Positions 22,202 to 32,600 of a stretch of 64,000 bases of DNA are shown here, piece by piece. The stretch is taken from contig OU612074.1 in assembly GCA_914767715.1 (NCBI GenBank), positions 6,151,501 through 6,215,500 on the forward strand, written 5' to 3'. Under the pieces are notes generated by a model. That model made no database searches. It saw only the letters and a program-made list of their open reading frames with translations, and was not told where the DNA came from. A program made the translations under genes and the position numbers. The stretch comes from Membranipora membranacea (taxonomy: Eukaryota; Bryozoa; Gymnolaemata; Cheilostomatida; Membraniporidae). Position 1 is the stretch's first letter. Every line of letters begins with the position of its first letter.

Positions 22202-22532
22202 CACACAGCAAAATTTTAGAATCAAAATGACTCTAATGCATAATCAAAAGGCATATTAGCATCAAATAAAAGTTATATTGATTCCAAGATAGTTCCCCCC
22301 CACTTCACCCTTAGAATTGATCAAATAAGATTCATATTATAGAGTTAATTTTACTTTTAGATCACCTTCGGCCAGTTTCAAAAGACAGCTGATTATTTAT
22401 ATTTATATGAGTATTGAATCGAAGCTGATTGTTTTTCAATTAGCAGGTCATCTTAGCGTCAAAATAATTCATTGCAAGGGTGAAGTAGGAGAAATATTGC
22501 GGAATCAAAACAACGCTATTTTTTTCTGTGTG
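22202..22532. mobile_element. MITE with TA duplication, copy 1 (mariner-like)
   Basis: This 331-bp element begins CACACAG and ends CTGTGTG, flanked by TA on both sides (22200-22201, 22533-22534). It is the reverse complement of 28296-28617. TA flanks suggest Tc1/mariner-type mobilisation. It starts only 24 bp after the Frizzled-gene stop codon, so it probably forms part of that 3' UTR. Confidence 0.8.
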
Positions 22533-22534
22533 TA

Positions 22535-25310
22535 GTTTGAGGATAAAATTACAAATACAAGTGTAATTAATGTCCTTGACCATAAAAAGACTTTACTGGT
22601 GATGCCAATTTAGGGGTTTGCAGTTTTATTTCATTTGACTGGCAGCTATAACAGCAGGTTACATCCTCCATAAAACTCAAGTTAGAGCCAAATCTGCCTG
22701 TTACAAGCCGAGATATAAGTGATGATTAGCTACTATAAAACAGAACTTTCATTAAAAACATTACACAACGATAGCTTCGAGCGTTTGACATTTTGGAAAT
22801 AAGTAAGGATGCCACTATCTTGACTTCAACAGAACTTAAAGCTCTGTTACCAATGAATTAGGCATCAGGGGAGGGATATTAGTATATTCAAATAAAAACA
22901 CTTTGCCTGCATTTTAAATGCCGGTCCATTAATTTTGTTTGTTTTAAGACCTAAGACCTAGCCCTCTTCACACGGCCCGTGTGAACAGGGATACCTAAGA
23001 CCTGTTATATTTAATTGCTAAAGGAAAGAAATTTAAAGAACACTAGGCTACACTAAAATTGAGGCCTTGCTCTTTTCTGACGGTGCCAGTGCCTTTCCCA
23101 TGCGAGATGGTGTGTTCATTTTTGTATTTCCTTAATGGCAGTAAAGCATGACTGCGATGTTAAAGTGTGAGTAAATAGGTATGACCTACCTTCTGACCTA
23201 CCTTCTGACCTAATATCTAAAGGATTTCTATTTTAGACCAACAATGAGTACTGACCATCAGGTAACTCCACCAAGATGAATACTCCCCCAAGACGACTAT
23301 GAACATAGAACCGCAACTCTGTTGATTGAAGAAAAGTGTTTGTAGCCTCATTATGTGCTTGATTGCTTGCATCGTTTGCATTTCTTATTTCAAACTTGGT
23401 TGGATGTTCCTTACTTCAGTGTGACTAAATCAGAGCGTGATGTATTCAAATTTCCCTGATCAACCCTACATACCCTACACACCCTCATACTAATTGTGCA
23501 AAATGGGATTGTCCAGGTGATGATTAATATTTTATTAGTGCGAGCCAAATAAATGTTACAAATCATCCTATTATCAGATGAATAGCAAACCAAATCTTAT
23601 TATCATAAATATAATTCTGAATGTTCAATTTTTTTTATTGACAGTAATTGGACGATAAATTGAGACAAAATCTCAAAACACACATGATATTTTTGGTGAG
23701 GAGGAGAGGTTTTCAATATCATGATGAGGGCACCAATGAGACACTGTGAATTCATCAGATCATTTGTCTCTGTCGAGTATAGATTGATTTAAAGCTTACA
23801 GATTCAATAATCAAATGAAGGTTGTGGTTGCTCATGTAAAGTCAAATTTTATGCCCTTCGATTTCATTTAATCTTTTTCCTAAATAAATGTTGTCATTTC
23901 ATTTCTTAGTGGACCTTTGCCGTAGATGAAAACTTAATAATTAATTAGAGTAGAATTCATGGTCGACTTGGATCTATATTGATGACCTATTATGCAAACA
24001 TCAGTTGAACCATGCTGTTGCTGACTTTCATGTATATGTCTTAACATAATATATCCCCTTTTCAGTTTCTGAGGAACAACTTGTCCCATCTCAAAGATTC
24101 CTTCACTGACACAATGCTAGTAGTCTGACTTATGTTTAATATCGCAAAAAAAATTAAACTGTCTGTTTCTAACTTGATTAATTGTATATTACCTAAAATA
24201 CATTGAACAATATAGGCTGCAATGGGCAAAATGATGCAGTGAATTACGGTATGCAAAAGCGTGATGAAAATCTATGCAGTACATCATGCAAAGCACATTG
24301 TGTACAACAACGGATCACCTTTTTTGGGTGATTGCTTAGTATCGAAAGAGAAATATTTATGCTCATAACTTCTCTACTATTGAATTTATCATCAAACGCC
24401 ATTATCAAAACTCAGAAATACTCTCTAGTTTAATCGAAGCTGGTGTGTATAACATGTTGTTTAACCTATTTTCAGTTTTTTGGCTTGAGAGGTGTCCATG
24501 TTTTGAACCAAATAAAGCTAGTTTAGCCACAAAATTCGAAATATCTCAAGATGTAAAGCCATAATCAATAATAGCTTCGATCAAAATCTAGACAATCTCC
24601 TGCTGTTCATCATGCTGACCACAAATTTGACTGACATCTTTCTAAATTTTGGCTGGAAAACTTTGACCCAAATTAGTGAAAATTTGGGTCAACATCTGGT
24701 ACAGTTGTGAGAACCAGGATTTGTAAGCTGGTAAGATCATTGATGGAAGTGACAGTACGAGACCAAAATGGTATAATAAATTGGAAATTTTAGGTTCTGC
24801 ATTATTTGGGTCGAATGAAATGAGGGTTCAGAAATGGTCCTATTACTATTGCAAAAATAAATTACAAGTCTTGAGGACAGGGAGGCCTAAAACCATGAAG
24901 TTTAACTAAAATGTCACTCCTCCAGTTAGTGCAATACCTCCTCTACATGGTGAAACCATTAACTAATCAAATACCTCAAAAAAAAAAGGCACAGAGGGCT
25001 CAACTTAAAAAGGGCACTTTTTGCCCCAAAATGAACTTCTAGAGGTCACTGCGACTCAACGTTAAATATTTGGGAGGTTTCGACTGTGAAAAAACTATAA
25101 GACACGATCACCAACACAATATTAAAAAGTTTTAAAAAGTGATATATCACGTTAACCGCTCAAACACAAAATTTTGATAATAGTAACGCTCACAGTTTCG
25201 GTCCCTGATATTTGAAAATTGCGCAATGTCCCCATCTTCTATTGCTAAATATTAAAATGAGATTGTTGGTTTGAATTAAGGTTTCCGCTATACTCACATT
25301 TACTAGCTTG
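22535..25310. other. Intergenic stretch
   Basis: 2.8 kb between the Frizzled-domain gene and the collagen gene. I see no exon with a recognisable domain. It holds small direct repeats only (for example CTACCTTCTGAC twice near 23190). Confidence 0.4.
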
Positions 25311-25312
25311 CA

Positions 25313-25450
25313 CCTTGACCAGGGCCTTAGTTAAGAAAACATGGAAGGGGAGGCAAAAATTGTGGAGGAATCCAAGAAGCAAGAGATCGGATGCTGTGAG
25401 CTCCTACTCTGTGGCTTGGGGGAAGAATTTTGAGGTATCTAAATAAGAGG
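25313..25450 (+). repeat. Dispersed repeat fragment, copy 1
   Basis: The segment CCAGGGCCTTAGTTAAGAAA followed by ATGGAAGGGGAGGC matches, in reverse complement, 54835-54790. It marks a dispersed element whose full extent I cannot define. Confidence 0.5.
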
Positions 25451-25568
25451 CAGCCCTTTGATGGCAATCGAGGCCGTGATGAGTTGTCAAGCGGATAGCC
25501 AATTCGGATTTCATAAAGGCATGAATTATCAATTATAGTTCTGCTACATTCCAAATTGCTGATAATGG

Positions 25569-25641
25569 TAGTGCGATATATGTGGGAAGTAACACATGTT
25601 TATTGACAATATTCGTATGTCGGATGTGTGCGGCTGATGTT
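25569..25641 (+). promoter_or_regulatory. Conserved upstream block of the collagen gene
   Basis: About 70 bp (core GAAGTAACACATGTTTATTG) directly upstream of the collagen start is repeated at 28675-28740, in front of the decayed copy of the same gene. The duplication therefore included the promoter or 5' UTR. No TATA box or defined factor site is claimed. Confidence 0.4.
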
Positions 25642-25672
25642 ACTCCATGTACGCCAATCAGTAAGCATCAGC

Positions 25673-27780
25673 ATGGAGAAAGAGCAGGGCAGGCACAAAA
25701 GTACGCTGTGCCACACTAGCCAATCAGCCGGCCAATCAGCTGGCACCATTCTTAGTCTGAGTCTCCATTTCATATGGATCTTAGCATTCTGTTATGGGGG
25801 AGTCTATATATCCAACCTATCAGAGCATCTCAATGTTGTCAACAAAGCTAACGAAAAGCTCCAGACAAGAGTTGACAATCTGGAAGAGGTAGGCAATCTA
25901 ACAAGAGACAAGACGAGACTGATTACAATAAACTTAATATTCGATTCAAATAGGGATGAAAAACCTGTGCAATGAATTATTTTGATAAAATCTGCCCAGG
26001 TGATCTGGATTACAATGTAAGCTTGATATAGAGAGTCTATGTATTTAAAAGGAGAAAGCCAAAAAAATAATTGCTTCAAATTTGAGGTGTCTAAAATTGA
26101 GCCTTTTTGACATGTCAGTTTATTATTCCGAGTAATTGAATTGCTTGTTTTCCTCAGATAATTCGAACAGTGGAGGCTGTGAACTCTGCTGAGGAGGACA
26201 GGAAGAGAAGAGAGATAATTTCAGTACCTAAATCAGATCTAACATCTCTACTAAGAGGACCTCCAGGGTCTCCGGTGAGAACCTCTATTATCATTGTCAG
26301 GAGACTAGCATATCATGTATATCCTTTCATTCCACATAAGATAACTTCAGTATAATAATAGTACGCCACATTAGCTACCTTATCATGCTATGAAAAAACT
26401 TTCAGTTCCAACAACAAGATTTTTCAAGAAGCTCTTAGAGATAATGTGACATAAAATGACTCTGTGAATTCTCCTTAATTAACCTCAGGTCTAAATCTAG
26501 GCTACTATCTTTGTCTCTTAGAGAAAAATAACAATTATCATTTTTAATCACAATATGTTAATAGCTATAATATTATATAATATATTAAAATGCGTCAACA
26601 GGGGAAAGATGGCCGAGATGGCCGAGATGGAAGCCCTGGACGGGATGGTAAAGACTTTGCCTCGCTGGATCTTCTTAGGGGGGTTGTCAATGAAACTGTT
26701 ATGAAAGGCAAGTGTTTCTTTCCTTCATGAGATAACATACAGAACATGAATTAGCATTAGCAAAGGAAATTGTAATATCACTCCCATCACTCTCTCATCA
26801 CAGCTTTCTTATCTGATTTTATCAACATGACTTTTTTGGGTTATGCTGCATGTGCGCAGGCTACATCACAAGTTCGCATAGCAATGCAATTTTCATTAAT
26901 ATGAAGAAGGGAAATCCAAATTGATAGTAATGTAAAGTGAATGAAATATGCTGTTTATGTGGTAGACAATATAGTCTGACCAGAAGTGCATGAGAGTTGT
27001 ATGCAAGGAATCAGTATTTCAGGTTAAAAAGTGCACCAAAGAGAGATGGGGGGGAGTATTTGTACTATTTAATTTACCCAATCATATATCTGCGGATTTT
27101 ACCACTATGTGAATATTTGAACAAAGATAATGACAATTTTATCACTAGGATGTCTAACCTGCCTTCTCAATCTGATTTTAGAATGGTCTCAGCTGTCAGC
27201 ACAGCTTCCGGTGTATGGTGGTTCTACTTACACTCGTTGGGGGAGAAAATCCTGCCCTTCCAGCGCGACCATGATATACAGAGGACAGATGACTGGAAAA
27301 GATATGCACTCTGCTGGAGGTGGCAGCAACTATCAGTGCATTCCAGATGACCCTGAATATGATATTAATGCTCCCACTGCATGCTGCTCATCTCTAAGGG
27401 CAACAATTTATCGATATAGTAGTCCAATTAATCATAGGGTTCCCTGTTCCGTTTGTGAGACAAAACAAAGAGTCACACAGCTAATGATACCAGCCAACAC
27501 TCGCTGCCCAACTACTGACTGGACGTTAGAGTATCAGGGTTACCTTGTGTCACAAGCAGAACATAACGGAAAAGGTGATGATTTCTTTAAGGATGCCCAT
27601 CATGCCCTTGACTATGTTTGTGTTGATGTCAAACCTGAATTCCTGACGGGAACGGCATATCCCCACGAAGGTCCAAATCTTTATCTAGTAAACGCAGCTT
27701 GTTCGGGCCGAGGTGCATTGCATAACTGCCCTCCTTACAAGACTGGGGCAGCACTCTCTTGTGTTGTCTGCAGTAAATGA
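25673..27780 (+). CDS. Type II membrane collagen with short-chain collagen C4-like C-terminus
   Basis: Four exons, 25673-25888, 26158-26274, 26602-26707 and 27182-27780, give 345 residues. I chose MEKEQ as start because the Frizzled-domain paralogue also starts M-[DE]-K-E after CATCAGC. Order: cytoplasmic tail with hydroxyl-rich SAGQSAG, TM about 30-50 (LSLHFIWILAFCYGGVYI), coiled coil to about 75, RKRR at about 87-90 (a possible furin shedding site), eight Gly-X-Y triplets at 106-129 (GPPGSP across an exon junction, then GKDGRDGRDGSPGRDGKD), a short linker, and a ~200-residue cysteine-rich domain (TYTRWGRKSCP, GGGSNYQC, CSVCETKQ, CPTTDWTLEYQGYL, final CVVCSK). That domain is the one named short-chain collagen C4-like in sponges and other invertebrates. 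Intron 3 has a GC-AG border (AAG-GCAAGT). The role is probably cell-surface matrix attachment or recognition. Confidence 0.9.
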
Positions 27781-28295
27781 TAGCTGATTCATGCAATAAT
27801 GTTTTTCAACAATATTGATGAAACAAAGAGTTCAAAAAGTTATTTGTTGTCTACGATTTTTATTATAGCGTACTTGCTGTTTGACTGCAAACTTTTGGGG
27901 GACAACCTGCCTATACACCCATATTGCAAGCACCATGTTGGGCTTAATATTGTTGAAAGTTTCAAGCAGGTCAATTATCACTGGGAGAATATAAGCACAA
28001 AATTCACTGTACTGCAACAAGAAATAACAGACAGAAACAGAAACGTAAAACCTTTACCTCGAGTAATTAGAGCAATTTATTGGTTTGCAGTCTTTATCCT
28101 GAAATAATTTATTACCTAGCATTACATCAAACAATCCGTTCACCAGGAAATTAGTCATCTATCAACAGGTGTCCCTCTGACCAGTTTGTACCGAGTCAAT
28201 TTGTCAACTGTGTTCAGATGCTATTTGAGAGGTTACCCAAGAGCTTATAATTACATTGATACCTGCATTGTGATACCACCTATGGCAACGGGCTA

Positions 28296-28617
28296 CACAC
28301 AGAAAAAAAATAGCGTTGTTTTGATTCTGAGAAAGTTCACCTACTTCACCCTTGCAATTAACTATTTTGACTCTAAAATGACCGGCCAATTGAAGAACCA
28401 TTACCTGTGATTTGATACTCTGAAATAATCAACTGTCTTTTGAAACTGGCCAAAGGTGATTAAAGGGTTAAATTAACTCTAAAATATGATTCTTATTTGA
28501 TTAATTCTAAGGGTGAAGTGGGGGAACTATCTTGGAATCAATATAACTTTTATTTGATGCTAATATGCCTTTTGACTAGGGGCTAGGGTCATTCTGATTC
28601 TAAAATTTCTTTGTGTG
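28296..28617. mobile_element. MITE with TA duplication, copy 2
   Basis: Inverted relative to 22202-22532: begins CACACAG, ends TTGTGTG, flanked by TA at 28294-28295 and 28618-28619. The inner block CTTCACCCTT occurs near both ends, giving imperfect extended terminal repeats. Confidence 0.8.
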
Positions 28618-28674
28618 TATACTTTGGCTTCACTTTGATGTTTCTGTCATAGTCCATATAATTGATGAAACTAA

Positions 28675-29097
28675 AGTGATATCTGTGAGAAGTAACACAT
28701 GTTCATCGACAATATAGACAACGGTATGATCTGCTGATGGCAAACATTGTTTACCGCTGAGCTCACTTATCTCTAAGAGCATCAATATAACGTCACAGTC
28801 TGGGCCCCATGATCACATAGTACCCTGACCTGTTTACAAGACAAAACAACAGGTCAGGCAGTTAATGATTTGAGCTAAGACTTGCTGCATATATGCTGAC
28901 TGGACATTAGACTAGCAGGGTTATCTTGTGCACAAGCAGAACCTGGCGGGAGCAGTGAGGAACTTTTTCAGCTCCACTGACAGAAGTTTCTTATATAGGT
29001 CATGGACAAGAGGGTTGGCCCATGGACAAGAGATTGCATTCCTGCCCTCCTAACTAGACAGGGAAAAGCACATTGCTGTGTTGTCTCTGGTACATGA
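28675..29097 (+). pseudogene. Decayed partial copy of the C4-like collagen gene
   Basis: 28675-28740 matches the block upstream of the intact gene, and 28761-29097 matches the middle and end of its last exon (TCTCTAAGRGCA, ACAAGACAAAACAA, TGACTGGACATTAGA, CAGGGTTATCTTGTG, GCTGTGTTGTCT). Exons 1-3 and the start of exon 4 are missing, and several in-frame stops and gaps are present. It arose by tandem duplication followed by internal deletion. Confidence 0.8.
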
Positions 29098-29100
29098 TCT

Positions 29101-29683
29101 TTTTGTTATAATTGAATCAAAAAAATAACTGAAACACAAATTAATGACAACCGTCTATGCTTTGTTACTGTGTTATGGTTATAATTGTTAACCCTGACTT
29201 AGAATTGATCCAAATTGCAACACTTCTTTTTTGAATTCATTGAACATTATTTTTATCGCATGCACAAACTATTAAGTGTCACAGCTGATGAAGAAAGGAT
29301 AGGAAACTTTGACGCCACAACTACATCTCGCCGCTTTTGTCATACATGTCAATGCAATTTGAAATAATTGTAATGATATAAAAATGTGCCAGCGCCTGAC
29401 AATAAAGTCAGGCTGATTATATATGAAATGATAATATGTATGTTTGTATAAAAAAAAGTGGGTGTATTAAGGAGTGAGAGTTCGGCAAGAACAGTTCATT
29501 TAAGACATCAAATAACGTAGGCCAATTTTTTCTATTAAATAAATTAGTCGAAATATTGTGTTTCTGCTCTCTAAGGCTTCGTTTGTCGGTATCAGCTTTT
29601 GTAGTAGGATGGGGGGGTTAGCGGTACAATAGGAACTGTGTATGTAAAGATGCTTGCGACAGTTCCATACACAGGAAGATTGC
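29101..29683. other. Non-coding stretch between convergent genes
   Basis: The collagen pseudogene (plus) and the small secreted gene (minus) converge here. It probably contains the minus-strand gene's 3' UTR. No other feature seen. Confidence 0.4.
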
Positions 29684-32600
29684 CTAATCGTCTTGGGCGA
29701 GATACTTCTTCAGTGTCTCCACCAGGTGGTGTATTACTGACGGGTCGTTCTCGGCTTGTCCTCTTTTTCCTGAAGGAAAAAAAATTTGTTTACAGTTTTT
29801 GAAGATTGCACAAGCGTTCAATCTGAACAAGTATAAGCACACGGACAATATCTAATAATTTTCTTAAGCGCTAAAACTGCATGGTTCTAATTACAAAAAA
29901 AACCGAGACAGGTTGTTATGCGCAGCTTCTGTGAGGCCTATAACTGTTGCCTAAGTGTTTGTATAGCTTGCTTGATGCTGCTGTTCGGTGATTGGTACTT
30001 GGGACAGCTGACCTCACTTTGAGGCAGATGGTTGTAAAATAGGTTGTGTGTATTAGGATTTGTGGACACAGCAGGTATCAGAACGTTGGTTCCGTGTATG
30101 ATATCTAAGCCTAATATGTTTAAGATGTAGAAACCTCAATGTGGCAAATGTATTCATTTCTGTATGTCAGCAACAGGTACATGGGCAACAGTGACAGTGA
30201 TCACTGAAGTTCATGCACAAATCAGAGGCATTGCGTCTTGTGCATGAGATTAGAGCCTCAGTGCCTCAGTTATACTGAGGGGGGAATATACTGTCCTATC
30301 TGGTTTTATTATAATGATTCAGCTTATACATTAAATTGTGTCAGAGCTCACTTAGAGGAGGGTTTCCTATGATAGACGGTAGAGGTTCGTCGCCTCCTTG
30401 ATCTTGCTCTACAATCAAACAATGTAACAATGAAAGAACAAGCACTGGAGCTGAGGGCAAAGCCATTATAATATATACATTAACATGAAAATTGTTTTAG
30501 CGAAAGGTTTGTTGACACACAATAATGACACCACAGTCGTATGATTAATAATTTCTAACATCATGTACCATGTACCAAAATAAAACAAATAGCTTCTAAA
30601 GTTTCTTTTCAATATGTTGTTGAGGAGTCGCTACTGGTGTTCTTTAGCAGAGAGTAGGCCCCATAAGCATCACAACAAAGAATTTGGGGAATAAATTGTC
30701 TCAGTTGATGAATGGAAAATAAATACCTGCTGTGACCGTTTCAACTCCAGTGTCGAACTGGAAATCTGTGGCCTTTATTGCTCCTTTGACAGTGCCATCA
30801 GCAAATGCTGTGTGTCCACTCGCTTTCATGATCTACAAACAAGCAAATATTTGTGATGAATTGCAACAATTGTGCGAATTGCAACATTTGTAGTCATTGC
30901 AAGGGATGCAGTTGATGCCCTGATTGGCTTTAACTCACACCCCTTATTCTTGTGACGAGGCTACGCGCCCCTGTTTAAACAGCAATTTTCTAAATCAAGA
31001 ACTTCCAACATATCAAACTTCTACTCTCATTTTCTTGACTGATTACCGATACCGTTTTGTGTGTTAAGGGTAGTGTGTAATGTTTTGGTATCTTGATATC
31101 TTGGTGCACTAGTGGATAATAAATATAAGTCTATGACCCCTTACCATCAGTTGTCTCAACAGCCCTGCAGAAAATGAATTATTTATTGTTCATTGCGCAT
31201 GTGCACCAATTAATTCAGGTTGGTTATCTTTACACCGTAGCGACTGAACCAATTCAAATGTGTTTGAGTTCTCAAAACAGAAAAGTCCCCCCAAGTGCAC
31301 TGGGGAAAAGTTAGCTTTCATGGGCAAAAAGTAAACTAGTCGGCAAGGCCAAACGCTTCTTTGATGATTTTTTAACATAACTATTTGTATTTAAATCTAC
31401 CTCATCATTTTACAAACCACATCAACAATTATTTGTCAAATCAATATATACCTTGATCACATTTACCATTTTTACTCGTAAGTCCTCCGAGGCAACAAAA
31501 CACTTTTTTCTATTCTAGTCTTGACAAAAGCCAGTAGCCTACTCAAATCTTATTTTTTGTATCACCTTATTACCTATCAAAATCTCGTGTGTCAATACTC
31601 GTCATACTTACTGTATTTATATCTACCTCATCACTTTACAAACCTCAGCAACAGTACTATCAGCGTTTATTTTCAAATCAAAGTTTTTATATTCTACCTT
31701 TTACATCAGCCAGAATTACTCAAATCGTGTTATATATTTCACCTTATCAAGGCTATCATTTAGAGATGCAATCTCAACATTTTTTTCTATGTACCACCTT
31801 ATTTTCGCTGCAGATTATCGCATATTAATCAAGCCGAGATCGCAATCAGTCCAATTTACTTCTGTCATTACCACTACTCATCATTACCACTGTTCTAGAT
31901 AAATTTAGAGTAATATATTTTCGTTGACTCCAGCCATTTTACGAAGTTGTAAGCTAGAAATACATTAGCAATAAAATAACCTGACGTCCAGTTTTGTGTA
32001 CAAAATCACATACCATGCTATAGTTCAAATGACACAATATAAAAATGTTAGTATTATATAGCATGAAAAAATGAGCAGTTGTATTTAACGTCACGTAATA
32101 TAGTAAAAAAAGGATTGGTAACTTACTACGATTCAAATGGTGTAAAAATGTCAGAATTAGGTTGCTGGGCTGTATGTAAGTAAAAGTTATACCATAAATT
32201 TGGGATGCTGAAGATTAGTGAGGTAACAACAGTTCACCCATATCTTGTTTAGTGATGTCAGACTGTTATTGGGGAATGTACTATTAAGAATATTGTATCG
32301 TCGGATTCTCCCGATAACTCTCTCAACGTGTATCCTAACTGAGGCTATGGATCGGGTGACTGCCACCTCTTGTCTGTTGAACTGAGTTTTGTTGCATAGA
32401 AATGGAGGAATATTTAGTTCGACAGACTGGCTCAACAAGTCATCAATAGTGAACCCTCGATCAGCCATAACCAAGTCCCCGGGCTCTAACATATCAACCA
32501 AGCCACTACGCACAACAATTTCTTTGTCAGAAAGACGGCCAGGCTGGATGTCGGGGAGGAAGGAAATAAAGAGGTTAGGTGTAACGCCAATGAGTGCTTT

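Noticed and set aside
22960-22982. Short palindrome TTCACACGG/CCGTGTGAA
   Set aside because: Nine-base arms are expected by chance in 64 kb; no flanking duplication or second copy.
27799-28107. 102-codon open frame just after the collagen stop
   Set aside because: No domain, AT-rich, and no splice or start context; most simply the 3' UTR of the collagen gene.
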